Counted from the first letter of the stretch, positions 1 through 5,571 are shown. The stretch: 14,425 nt of DNA from JAZQUM01 sp045631305 (GCA_045631305.1 JAZQUM010000105.1:1-14425); one strand, 5' to 3'. The notes: generated from the letters alone by a model not told the origin. Numbers and translations: made by a program.

Positions 1-130
1 GGCCGCCGCCATCCTTTGCGGCAAGATAGGGGAAGCGCCAAATGTTGCCAAGGCCTACAGCGCTGCCTGCGGCTGCCAGCACGAAGCCAAGGGAACCGCT
101 GAATTTATTTTCTTTACGGGGTGCGTCCAT
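1..130 (-). CDS. Sodium-dependent transporter, NSS/SNF family, N-terminal part
   Basis: This gene runs off the left edge; 43 codons from an ATG at 130 are visible on the reverse strand. The protein starts with a short charged leader (MDAPRKENKF) followed by a glycine/alanine-rich first membrane helix with GSAVGLGNIWRFPY, the signature of transmembrane helix 1 of the neurotransmitter:sodium symporter family (LeuT-like), which imports amino acids or related solutes with sodium. The helix continues to LAAKDGGG at the edge. An AGAGG ribosome site lies 7 bases before the ATG, and a promoter is visible at 182-211. The substrate cannot be told from this fragment. The family call is firm because the helix-1 signature is highly specific. 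Confidence 0.9.
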   Translation of the reverse strand, partial: MDAPRKENKFSGSLGFVLAAAGSAVGLGNIWRFPYLAAKDGGG

Positions 131-181
131 AATGATACCTCTGTATTTTTCGTTCTCGCTGCGCAAGCGCACAACACAAAT

Positions 182-211
182 AGAATACCATGCTAAAAGA
201 CGGTAAGTCAA
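182..211 (-). promoter_or_regulatory. Sigma-A promoter for the NSS transporter
   Basis: On the reverse strand TTGACT (206-211) and TATTCT (182-187) are 18 bases apart, with TG one base before the -10. It lies about 50 bases before the transporter ATG. A short inverted repeat, TGCGC/GCGCA, sits in the leader at about 150-161. Confidence 0.6.
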
Positions 212-323
212 CCAAGAAAAGGCGGTTTTCGGCAAGGTTTGAGGGCAAAAAAGGGTGAAAAACGCGGATTTTATGAGGTTTTCTGCGGTTTGAAAAATTT
301 TTTAAATTTTTTTAAAAAAAGTG

Positions 324-352
324 TTGACTTTCCGAAAAACGTCTGCTATTAT
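324..352 (+). promoter_or_regulatory. Sigma-A promoter for the tRNA-Met/tRNA-Glu unit
   Basis: TTGACT (324-329) and TATTAT (347-352) are exactly 17 bases apart, with an extended TGC before the -10. A long A/T tract (about 293-320) precedes it and may act as an UP element. The first tRNA starts 30 bases after the -10. Confidence 0.8.
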
Positions 353-381
353 AACTCTTGTCTGTTGAACAGATGCGAGAT

Positions 382-458
382 GGCGGCGTAGCTCAGTTGG
401 CTAGAGCACGCGGTTCATCCCCGCGGTGTCCCCGGTTCAAATCCAGTCGCCGCTACCA
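382..458 (+). tRNA. tRNA-Met (CAT), elongator type, with unusual features
   Basis: A 77-base cloverleaf ends in encoded CCA. The acceptor stem GGCGGCG pairs with CGCCGCT (one G-U), the D stem is GCTC/GAGC, and the anticodon stem CGCGG/CCGCG closes a TTCATCC loop, giving anticodon CAT at 416-418. The acceptor sequence and GCTACCA end resemble Firmicutes elongator tRNA-Met; the GGG/CCC anticodon stem of initiator tRNA is absent. Two things are odd. The base after the anticodon is C where tRNA-Met normally has A, and the T stem (CCCGG/CCAGT) has a C-A and a C-T mismatch. It may be functional, diverged, or decaying. Confidence 0.8.
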
Positions 459-460
459 TC

Positions 461-492
461 TTCCAGCAAGATGCGTGAGCGTCTTGCTGGAA
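461..492 (+). promoter_or_regulatory. Hairpin in the tRNA-Met/tRNA-Glu spacer
   Basis: TTCCAGCAAGATGC and GCGTCTTGCTGGAA form a 14-pair stem (one U-G) capped by GTGA, a GNRA-class tetraloop. It starts three bases after the CCA of tRNA-Met. No T-run follows, so it is not a normal terminator; it is more likely an RNA processing or stability structure. A second small hairpin (CCCC TC GGGG, 494-503) lies just after it. Confidence 0.6.
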
Positions 493-518
493 ACCCCTCG
501 GGGATGCAAAAGTTCAAT

Positions 519-593
519 GGCCCGTTGGTCAAGTGGTTAAGACACGGCCCTTTCACGGCTGTAACATGGGTTCGAATCCCGTACGGGTCACCA
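519..593 (+). tRNA. tRNA-Glu (TTC)
   Basis: This is a 75-base cloverleaf with encoded CCA. The acceptor GGCCCGT pairs with ACGGGTC, the anticodon stem CGGCC/GGCTG closes loop CTTTCAC, and the anticodon TTC is at 552-554. The T arm is TGGG TTCGAAT CCCG. It lies 60 bases after tRNA-Met without a promoter between, so both are likely cut from one precursor. Confidence 0.95.
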
Positions 594-629
594 AAAAGAG
601 AGGATACGCTTCGCGTAACCTCTCTTTTT
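594..629 (+). terminator. Terminator of the tRNA-Met/tRNA-Glu unit
   Basis: AAAAGAGAGG (594-603) pairs with CCTCTCTTTT (619-628), with an inner TACGC/GCGTA stem and a TTC loop. The T-rich 3' arm serves as the T-run. It begins directly after the tRNA-Glu CCA. Confidence 0.85.
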
Positions 630-672
630 ATTTTGCTTGTGCGTGGGATTCGCCTTTTCTGCGGAAAAGCCA

Positions 673-712
673 CGGCGGTTGCAACATGCCACCGGCATGT
701 TGCTAAGCGCCG
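673..712. repeat. Perfect palindrome with extended stem
   Basis: GCAACATGCC (681-690) and GGCATGTTGC (694-703) are perfect inverted copies around a 3-base ACC loop. After a small internal loop the stem resumes as CGGCG (673-677) with CGCCG (708-712). TTTT follows at 714-717, too short a run for a convincing terminator. Confidence 0.6.
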
Positions 713-869
713 CCTTTTGGATCTCTTTGAGCTCCAAACCGAGAGGGTCCGGGCGCAAGAAAAACCTTCCGGGGGATTTTTTGCTTTTCCCCGCGTGGGA
801 GAATCCGGGTGCGCGGGTGCGGCTCGGAGAGCTGCGAACGCGCAGCCAAACTGAAGTTGTGCTGTTGAT

Positions 870-926
870 CCCTCCCTCAGTCAGCCTGTCGGCTGCCAGC
901 TCCCTCGTTAGCGGGAGCCGATAGCT
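870..926. repeat. Two adjacent small hairpins, intergenic repeat-like
   Basis: CAGCC TGTC GGCTG (882-895) is followed at once by GCTCCC (899-904) and GGGAGC (913-918) around an 8-base loop. The CCCTCAGTCAGCC...GGCTG.CAGCTCCCTC pattern resembles dispersed intergenic palindromic sequence I recall from gut Clostridia; I could not check copy number. Confidence 0.35.
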
Positions 927-951
927 ACCCTATTTTCTTTCCAAAAAAGTG

Positions 952-979
952 TTGCTTTTTCCGCTTGCTCTGCTATAAT
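952..979 (+). promoter_or_regulatory. Sigma-A promoter for tRNA-Val
   Basis: TTGCTT (952-957) and TATAAT (974-979) are 16 bases apart, with TGC before the -10. The tRNA starts 18 bases after the -10. Confidence 0.8.
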
Positions 980-997
980 ACTTACTGTTGAGGACAT

Positions 998-1074
998 GGA
1001 GGCTTAGCTCAGCTGGTTAGAGCGCCTGCTTCACACGCAGGAGGTCACTGGTTCGAGTCCAGCAGTCTCCACCA
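998..1074 (+). tRNA. tRNA-Val (CAC)
   Basis: A 77-base cloverleaf with encoded CCA. The acceptor GGAGGCT pairs with AGTCTCC (one G-U), the D stem is GCTC/GAGC, and the anticodon stem CCTGC/GCAGG closes loop TTCACAC, placing anticodon CAC at 1032-1034. The T stem ACTGG/CCAGC has one mismatch at its base. The last 18 bases (1057-1074) recur exactly at 3040-3057, which makes this tRNA the left boundary of a duplicated or inserted segment. Confidence 0.95.
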
Positions 1075-1081
1075 ACAAGAA

Positions 1082-1110
1082 AACACCACCCATCAGGGTG
1101 GTGTTTTTTT
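1082..1110 (+). terminator. Terminator of tRNA-Val
   Basis: AACACCACCC (1082-1091) pairs perfectly with GGGTGGTGTT (1096-1105) around ATCA, followed by a T-run to 1110. A structurally matching but different-sequence terminator sits at the corresponding place after the tRNA tail copy at 3058-3093. Confidence 0.9.
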
Positions 1111-1120
1111 GTTGGTGCGG

Positions 1121-1225
1121 GGCTCGAAAGGCGGCAGCGGTGCTGCGGCACAAGGGGAAACGGAAAGAATAAGGCCGGGCGGCATTTCAAATGATTGTAT
1201 TTTGTCAGCGATTATGCTACGATGA
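1121..1225 (+). repeat. 105-base SLH leader repeat, copy 1
   Basis: This stretch matches 3105-3209 at 104 of 105 positions; the only difference is A1150 versus G3134. It holds a small hairpin (GCAGC GGT GCTGC), an 11-base palindrome CATTTCAAATG (1183-1193) and the promoter for the downstream gene. The bases on both sides (terminator, ribosome site, coding sequence) are far more diverged between the two copies. Confidence 0.95.
1195..1223 (+). promoter_or_regulatory. Promoter and possible operator for the SLH-transglutaminase gene
   Basis: TTGTAT (1195-1200) and TACGAT (1218-1223) are 17 bases apart, with TGC before the -10, the same extended form as the tRNA promoters. The palindrome CATTT C AAATG ends two bases before the -35 and could bind a regulator. 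The same arrangement recurs at 3179-3207. Confidence 0.65.
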
Positions 1226-1252
1226 CAACAAAACAACATGGGGGGGTTCGCC

Positions 1253-2926
1253 ATGAAAAAGAAATTCTTGTGTCTGATTCTTACGCTTGTTATGGTTTTT
1301 AGTTTGGTGCCCTCTGCCGTCGCCGCAAATGATGAAGCGACACAGGCTGCCCAAACGCTGTATGAGTTAGGACTGTTCAGAGGAACTGGCACCAATCCCG
1401 ATGGCACCCCGATTTTTGATCTTGACAAAACCCCTACCCGCAATCAGGCGGTCATCATGCTGGTGCGCCTGCTGGGCAAAGAGCAGGAAGCCCTTGCAGG
1501 AAACTGGAAACTGCCTTTTACCGATGTTCCAAAAGGCTCCACGGCGTATCCCTATATTGGCTATGCTTATGCTAATGGATTGACCAACGGCACCACAGCA
1601 ACTACATACAGCGGAGGGAATCCCATCCGCGCCAACCAGTATATTGCCTTTGTATTGCGCGCTCTGGGATACGTCTCCGGTGAGGATTTCAAGGTCTCTA
1701 CGGCATGGGAATTCTCTGACCAAATCGGGCTAACTGATGGTCGCTATGATTCTTCTACAACGGAGTTCTTGCGCAGTGACATCGCGCTTATTTCCGAAAG
1801 TGCTTTGTCTACCAGCCTGAAAGGCTCCAATGTAATGCTCCTGCGCAAACTTTACAATCAGAAAAGTGCTGCCAACTGGGCTTCTACGGCGAAAACAAAA
1901 CAGGTTTCCTCAATGGGACTGCCCGCAGCCATCGGCAAGACCACCTTGTCTTATAACGACGCTTATGCTCTGTTGGGCAAAGACCCCGCAATCATTGCAG
2001 ACGCCGTAAAAACGGTAGGCGACGTGGTACAGTACATGATTGCGGCGAATTTCAGCGGCTATGCCCCCGGCACCTTTACGCCATGGTATAGAAGCGGAGG
2101 AGAAGAATGGGGCTTCGATCCTCCCGGTGAAGAACAGCTACGGCAGAATTACGGAACCTGCTGTGCTGGTTATGTGAATATGGCTTTGTATTTGCTCAAG
2201 GGCGACTATGAAGAACAGGGCGTGATCCGCTGGATGGGCGGCGGCAACCACACGATTGCCTATGTCCTTGCCAACGGAAAATACTATGTCTTTGATCCGA
2301 CCGAATATCGGGGTGGGAACAGTGGTTCCGTTACCGTGTTGGACCGATTGGAGGATTACTATAATCAAATGCCAACTGACTACCCTAAGTCTGAGATGAC
2401 CAATCTGGTGGCATTTAAGAATACGGATATCTGCTATCCTTGGGGCTGGGACAGCAGAACCAATACGCTTATCTTCCCGACGGAAACAAAGGAACATGTG
2501 ATTCAACTTTACCCTCAAAATTCTTCTGCAAGCATTTCTTTCGCAGATGTAGGCATTGATATTCCCGCGTGGAACACTGATGAGCTGGACATTCCCGCTT
2601 CCCACACCATGTATGACACCTATGAGGCATTGAAAGAAAAATTCATGGACTCAGACATCTCTCTTTTGTTTAGTAACGGTTTCTTGGCTCAAGAAGACTC
2701 CGGCTTTGGAACTGGGAGAGGCTATCATCAGATAACTGTTCAGGCAGATGGCCGTGCCATTGCCAACTACACGGTGAAAAGCAGTGATCCATCCATCTGC
2801 GAAGTCCGCGTAGAAGCAAATGGATTGTTAATTTTCATACCGAAGCAAAGCGGTTCTTGCACACTGTATATCACTTATCGAGGGCAGACCGCCGAGTTCT
2901 ATTATCATACAGCTTTTGATGCGTGA
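1253..2926 (+). CDS. Secreted SLH protein with transglutaminase-like domain and Ig-like C-terminus
   Basis: The 557-residue protein starts with a signal peptide (MKKKFLCLILTLV...VPSAVAA), then about 170 residues of SLH repeats (motifs PTRNQA, PIRANQ, FLRSDIA) expected to bind secondary wall polymer. Residues about 295-360 look like a transglutaminase/cysteine-protease fold with a visible triad: Cys303 or Cys304 in GTCCAGY, His333 in GGNHTIAY and Asp348 in VFDPTEY. The last 80 residues form a beta-rich Ig-like segment resembling the end of the next gene. The start at 1253 is preferred to the in-frame ATG at 1238 because it aligns with the next gene's start. The ribosome site here is a run of seven G where the next gene has AGGAGGA. 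The gene looks visibly more A/T-rich than its neighbours. Whether it cross-links, hydrolyses amides or is inactive is unknown. Confidence 0.8.
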   Translation: MKKKFLCLILTLVMVFSLVPSAVAANDEATQAAQTLYELGLFRGTGTNPDGTPIFDLDKTPTRNQAVIMLVRLLGKEQEALAGNWKLPFTDVPKGSTAYPYIGYAYANGLTNGTTATTYSGGNPIRANQYIAFVLRALGYVSGEDFKVSTAWEFSDQIGLTDGRYDSSTTEFLRSDIALISESALSTSLKGSNVMLLRKLYNQKSAANWASTAKTKQVSSMGLPAAIGKTTLSYNDAYALLGKDPAIIADAVKTVGDVVQYMIAANFSGYAPGTFTPWYRSGGEEWGFDPPGEEQLRQNYGTCCAGYVNMALYLLKGDYEEQGVIRWMGGGNHTIAYVLANGKYYVFDPTEYRGGNSGSVTVLDRLEDYYNQMPTDYPKSEMTNLVAFKNTDICYPWGWDSRTNTLIFPTETKEHVIQLYPQNSSASISFADVGIDIPAWNTDELDIPASHTMYDTYEALKEKFMDSDISLLFSNGFLAQEDSGFGTGRGYHQITVQADGRAIANYTVKSSDPSICEVRVEANGLLIFIPKQSGSCTLYITYRGQTAEFYYHTAFDA

Positions 2927-3039
2927 CCAGATCTTTTGACACGAGACTCTGTCAATCTCGTTTCGAATACAAATAGCAGAACAGGGAGCCGAAATTGGTT
3001 TGGCAAGTGGAGTGCATGCAGCGAGCGAAGCGAGTCGCT
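2927..3039. other. Non-coding gap between the first SLH gene and the tRNA tail copy
   Basis: No gene is visible. TTGACA (2936-2941) and TGTCAA (2950-2955) form an inverted repeat just after the stop codon. TGCATGCA (3013-3020) is followed by CAGCGA/TCGCTG (3019-3024 and 3035-3040), an inverted repeat that abuts the tRNA tail copy. No upstream part of a tRNA is recognisable here. Confidence 0.5.
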
Positions 3040-3057
3040 GTCCAGCAGTCTCCACCA
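3040..3057 (+). pseudogene. tRNA-Val 3'-end fragment
   Basis: GTCCAGCAGTCTCCACCA is identical to the last 18 bases of tRNA-Val (1057-1074), including the CCA, but the rest of the tRNA is absent. A tRNA 3' end left at the far border of a segment is the typical trace of site-specific insertion into a tRNA gene, or of a duplication whose junction lies inside the tRNA. The distance to the true copy is 1983 bases; the leader repeats and gene starts behind it are offset by 1984, so the arrangement is collinear. Confidence 0.85.
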
Positions 3058-3093
3058 AAAAAGCAGTTACCCCATCGGGGTAGCTGCTTTTTT
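3058..3093 (+). terminator. Terminator after the tRNA-Val tail copy
   Basis: GCAGTTACCCC (3063-3073) pairs with GGGGTAGCTGC (3077-3087, one G-U) around ATC, flanked by an A-run and a T-run. It occupies the same place as the tRNA-Val terminator, but nearly all stem bases differ and pairing is kept. It probably ends the transcript of the SLH-transglutaminase gene. Confidence 0.85.
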
Positions 3094-3104
3094 CTTTGCT
3101 GCTT

Positions 3105-3209
3105 GGCTCGAAAGGCGGCAGCGGTGCTGCGGCGCAAGGGGAAACGGAAAGAATAAGGCCGGGCGGCATTTCAAATGATTGTATTTTGTCAGCGATTATG
3201 CTACGATGA
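3105..3209 (+). repeat. 105-base SLH leader repeat, copy 2
   Basis: Matches 1121-1225 with one difference. It carries the same hairpin, the CATTTCAAATG palindrome (3167-3177) and the promoter elements for the gene at 3237. Confidence 0.95.
3179..3207 (+). promoter_or_regulatory. Promoter and possible operator for the SLH gene at 3237
   Basis: TTGTAT (3179-3184) and TACGAT (3202-3207) with a 17-base spacer and extended TGC, identical to 1195-1223. Two genes with the same promoter and palindrome should respond to the same signal. Confidence 0.65.
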
Positions 3210-3236
3210 TAGCAGAACAATATAGGAGGATTCGTC

Positions 3237-4508
3237 ATGAAAAAGAGAGTTTTGAGTCTTATTCTGACGCTTATTATGGTTTTGAGTCTGCTTCCCGCTG
3301 CCTCTGCTGCCGGCAGTGAGATGAGAGTGGCGGCGCAGTGCCTTTACGAACTGGGCCTTTTCAAGGGAACGGGCACCAATGCCGACGGGACGCCTATCTT
3401 TGATCTGGACAAAACCCCCACCCGCAACCAGGCTGTGATCATGCTGGTGCGCCTTTTGGGCAAAGAAGAGGAAGCTTTGGCAGGGGATTGGGACTTGCCT
3501 TTTACCGACGTTGTGAAGGGCTCCACCTCCTATTATTATATTGGCTACGCTTATGCCAATGGTCTTACCAACGGCACCACCGCCACCACGTACAGCGGCG
3601 GCAATCCCATCCGTGCCAATCAGTATATTACTTTTGTCCTTCGCGCACTGGGTTACACCTCCGGCGAGGACTTTAAGGTTTCTACGGCGTGGGAGTTTTC
3701 CGACGAGATCGGCCTTACGGACGGCCGCTACAACGCAAAGACCACCACCTTCAAGCGGGGGGATGTGGCCTTCGTCAGCAAGAGCTCTCTTGGGGTGCAG
3801 CTCCATGAAGAGAGCCGCACGCTGGCAGAAAAGCTGATTGCCGGCGGCGTGTTTACTGCCCAGCAGTATGAAAAGGCTATTGAGCCCCCGGTGATTTTGA
3901 AGGAAACGGATGTAATCAACCCTGCCGTTTATTTCTCCATTGAGGGGAGAATGCTGGGGGCGGACGAGGGCTACCGCACAGCTGCCGGCTCTTACGTGGT
4001 GACACCCTATCTCCGTGGTGAGCGCTTCACCGAATTTGAAGTGGAATGCGAGTATGGAACGGGAACGGTGAAGAAGAATGCAGATGGCACCTTTACGGTG
4101 AAGTTCCCGGCGAAAGATAGCCTGGATATTGCTCTTTGGTATGACTTCACCGAGTACGAAACGGTGGATGAAAATGGCAATAAATCTACCTCCATCGGAA
4201 GAACCAAACGCAGTTTGACCTTCTCTCCTCCCATTGCCAACAAGGGCTTCGTTTTGAGCAGAAACGGCAAAAACATCCTGCCGGGCACGGGCTTTGGCGA
4301 TAATTTCAGCCCCTTCTTCGTGACAGAGATCTACTATAACGGCGTGCGGCTGGAGGATTACACCGTGACGGCTGCGGAGGGCGCACCCTTCACCGCCTCC
4401 ATTCAGGCGGACGGTACGCTGCTGATGATGAAAAATAAACGCGGCAGAGGAAAGATTACCGTGACCTATCAGGGAAAGACGGCAACCTTTGAAGTGGTTA
4501 TGGGTTAA
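3237..4508 (+). CDS. Secreted SLH protein with unknown domain and Ig-like end
   Basis: This 423-residue protein has a signal peptide (MKKRVLSLIL...LPAASAA), three SLH repeats over about residues 30-195 and a hinge (LAEKLIAGGVFTAQQYEKA) seen in several other proteins of this array. Residues about 215-340 are not recognised; they are rich in beta-prone and charged stretches with no catalytic motif I can point to. The last 60 residues (VTAAEG...TYQGKTATFEVV) resemble the end of the transglutaminase-like protein (YRGQTAEFYY) and look like a bacterial Ig-like fold. The role is probably structural or adhesive at the cell wall, but that is inference. The ribosome site AGGAGGA lies 6 bases before the ATG. 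The gene has its own promoter and terminator. Confidence 0.75.
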   Translation: MKKRVLSLILTLIMVLSLLPAASAAGSEMRVAAQCLYELGLFKGTGTNADGTPIFDLDKTPTRNQAVIMLVRLLGKEEEALAGDWDLPFTDVVKGSTSYYYIGYAYANGLTNGTTATTYSGGNPIRANQYITFVLRALGYTSGEDFKVSTAWEFSDEIGLTDGRYNAKTTTFKRGDVAFVSKSSLGVQLHEESRTLAEKLIAGGVFTAQQYEKAIEPPVILKETDVINPAVYFSIEGRMLGADEGYRTAAGSYVVTPYLRGERFTEFEVECEYGTGTVKKNADGTFTVKFPAKDSLDIALWYDFTEYETVDENGNKSTSIGRTKRSLTFSPPIANKGFVLSRNGKNILPGTGFGDNFSPFFVTEIYYNGVRLEDYTVTAAEGAPFTASIQADGTLLMMKNKRGRGKITVTYQGKTATFEVVMG

Positions 4509-4517
4509 GACAAGAGA

Positions 4518-4547
4518 AAAAGGAGCGGGAGAGATCCCGCTCCTTTT
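4518..4547 (+). terminator. Terminator after the SLH gene at 3237
   Basis: AAAAGGAGCGGGA and TCCCGCTCCTTTT form a perfect 13-pair stem around GAGA, with the T-run inside the 3' arm. Confidence 0.9.
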
Positions 4548-4563
4548 GTTTGAGGGAGGCGGC

Positions 4564-4592
4564 TTGCTTTTTTCTCCCGTTTGGGGTACAAT
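4564..4592 (+). promoter_or_regulatory. Sigma-A promoter for the NifX-SlyD fusion gene
   Basis: TTGCTT (4564-4569) and TACAAT (4587-4592) are 17 bases apart. The -10 lies 32 bases before the ATG at 4625 and downstream of the in-frame ATG at 4550, so it helps fix the start. Confidence 0.7.
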
Positions 4593-4624
4593 CCTCTTTG
4601 GAAAAATTAACGGAGGATAATCCT

Positions 4625-5482
4625 ATGAAAATAGCAGTACCTTTTGAAAACGGCCAGGTATTCCAGCATTTTGGACACAGCGAAAACTTTAAGCTTTACG
4701 AAGTTGCCTGCGGCGACGTGATCCCCGGCGAAGTGGTTGCCGTCAGCGGCAGCGGCCACGATGCAGTGGCAGCTTTTCTTGCCGATCAGGGCGTGGATCT
4801 CGTAATCTGCGGCGGCATTGGCGGCGGCGCAGAAGCGGCTCTTGCTGCGTCTAACATTGAGGTTTGCTCCGGCGCAGAAGGCGACGCTGATGCAGCGGTT
4901 CAGGCTTTCCTCAGCGGCGAACTGGAATCTGCCGGTGTCAACTGCGACCATCACGGTCACGGCGAAGAAGAAGGCTGCGGCTGCGGTTGCAGCGGTGGTT
5001 GCGGCGGCTGCGGTGGCGGCTGCGGCGGTGGCGCAATGGAATACCTCTTCGAAGGCGCCAACGTGGGCAAGACCTGCAAGACCCACTATCGCGGCACGTT
5101 GAACGATGGCACCGTGTTCGACTCTTCCTATGATCGCGGCGAACCTCTGGAATTCGTTTGCGGCGTGGGCATGATGATCCGCGGTTACGACGAAGCTGTT
5201 GCCAACATGAAGGTGGGCGAAAGCATCGACATCCACCTGACTCCCGATCAGGCTTACGGTTATCCCAATCCCAACCACATTTTCACCATGCTGGTGAAGA
5301 ACATTCCCGGCAGCGAAAATCTGAAAGCAGGCGACAAGGTTGCCCTCTACAACGAAGCAGGCCAGCCCCTGCCCGTGACCGTCACCGCTTGCGACGGCAC
5401 TTCCATCACCTTCGACGCCAACCACGAAATGGCCGGCAAGGACCTGAACTTCCACATCGAACTGGTAGAAGTCAGCGAATAA
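4625..5482 (+). CDS. NifX-like domain fused to SlyD-type FKBP prolyl isomerase
   Basis: The 285-residue cytoplasmic protein has two domains. Residues 1-102 match the NifX/NifB-C-terminal family (MKIAVPFENG, QHFGHSE, LVICGGIGGGAEAAL), which binds or carries iron-sulfur or iron-molybdenum clusters. Residues 107-137 are a hinge with Cys107, 118, 120, 122, 126, 129 and 133 and several His, a plausible metal-binding loop. Residues 138-285 are a SlyD-like FKBP domain (HYRGTLNDGTVFDSS, GYDEAVANMKVGE, DANHEMAGKDLNFHIEL) with the insert-in-flap region. In SlyD the metal-binding Cys/His stretch is a C-terminal tail; here it lies between the domains. The start at 4625 has GGAGG 8 bases upstream; the ATG at 4550 would precede the promoter. 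It is flanked by a promoter and a terminator, so it is probably a single-gene unit. A role in metallocluster handling is inferred. Confidence 0.85.
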   Translation: MKIAVPFENGQVFQHFGHSENFKLYEVACGDVIPGEVVAVSGSGHDAVAAFLADQGVDLVICGGIGGGAEAALAASNIEVCSGAEGDADAAVQAFLSGELESAGVNCDHHGHGEEEGCGCGCSGGCGGCGGGCGGGAMEYLFEGANVGKTCKTHYRGTLNDGTVFDSSYDRGEPLEFVCGVGMMIRGYDEAVANMKVGESIDIHLTPDQAYGYPNPNHIFTMLVKNIPGSENLKAGDKVALYNEAGQPLPVTVTACDGTSITFDANHEMAGKDLNFHIELVEVSE

Positions 5483-5490
5483 GGAATAGA

Positions 5491-5519
5491 AAACACCGCT
5501 CTTCGGGGCGGTGTTTTTT
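5491..5519 (+). terminator. Terminator after the NifX-SlyD gene
   Basis: CACCGCTC and GGGGCGGTG pair around a C(TTCG)G tetraloop and are followed by a run of six T. Confidence 0.9.
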
Positions 5520-5542
5520 CTTGCAATTTGGGTTTTGGGTTG

Positions 5543-5571
5543 TTCAAATCCGCGGTCGCTTATGGTAAAAT
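5543..5571 (+). promoter_or_regulatory. Promoter for the hydrogenase-sensor operon
   Basis: TTCAAA (5543-5548, a weak -35) and TAAAAT (5566-5571) are 17 bases apart, with TGG as extended -10. The leader to the ATG at 5632 is about 60 bases and includes a small CCCGCAAGGG hairpin. Confidence 0.5.

Larger units (their letters stand above)
630..951. other. Non-coding spacer with several hairpins; no gene supported
   Basis: Short open frames cross this stretch, but none has a ribosome site or a recognisable product. Three structured spots stand out: a long palindrome at 673-712 (listed separately), a weaker A/T-flanked hairpin at 755-784 with a T-run in its 3' arm that could be a terminator, and paired hairpins at 882-918 (listed separately). 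It reads like a site where small intergenic repeat elements have accumulated. Confidence 0.5.

Noticed and set aside
426..854. Forward open frame of 142 codons across the tRNA genes
   Set aside because: It overlaps tRNA-Met, tRNA-Glu and the terminator and codes for no plausible protein.
1121..3209. Insertion sequence or transposon bounded by the 105-base repeats
   Set aside because: The repeats are direct, contain a promoter and have no terminal inverted repeats; no transposase lies between them.
5036..5482. Separate SlyD gene starting at the internal ATG (residue 138 of the fusion)
   Set aside because: Only a weak GGTGG precedes it and the reading frame is continuous from the NifX domain; a minor internal start cannot be excluded from sequence alone.
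5158..5568. Separate Arg/His-rich small protein in another frame of the SlyD region
   Set aside because: It is a frame-shifted shadow of the FKBP domain, without a ribosome site, and runs through the terminator.
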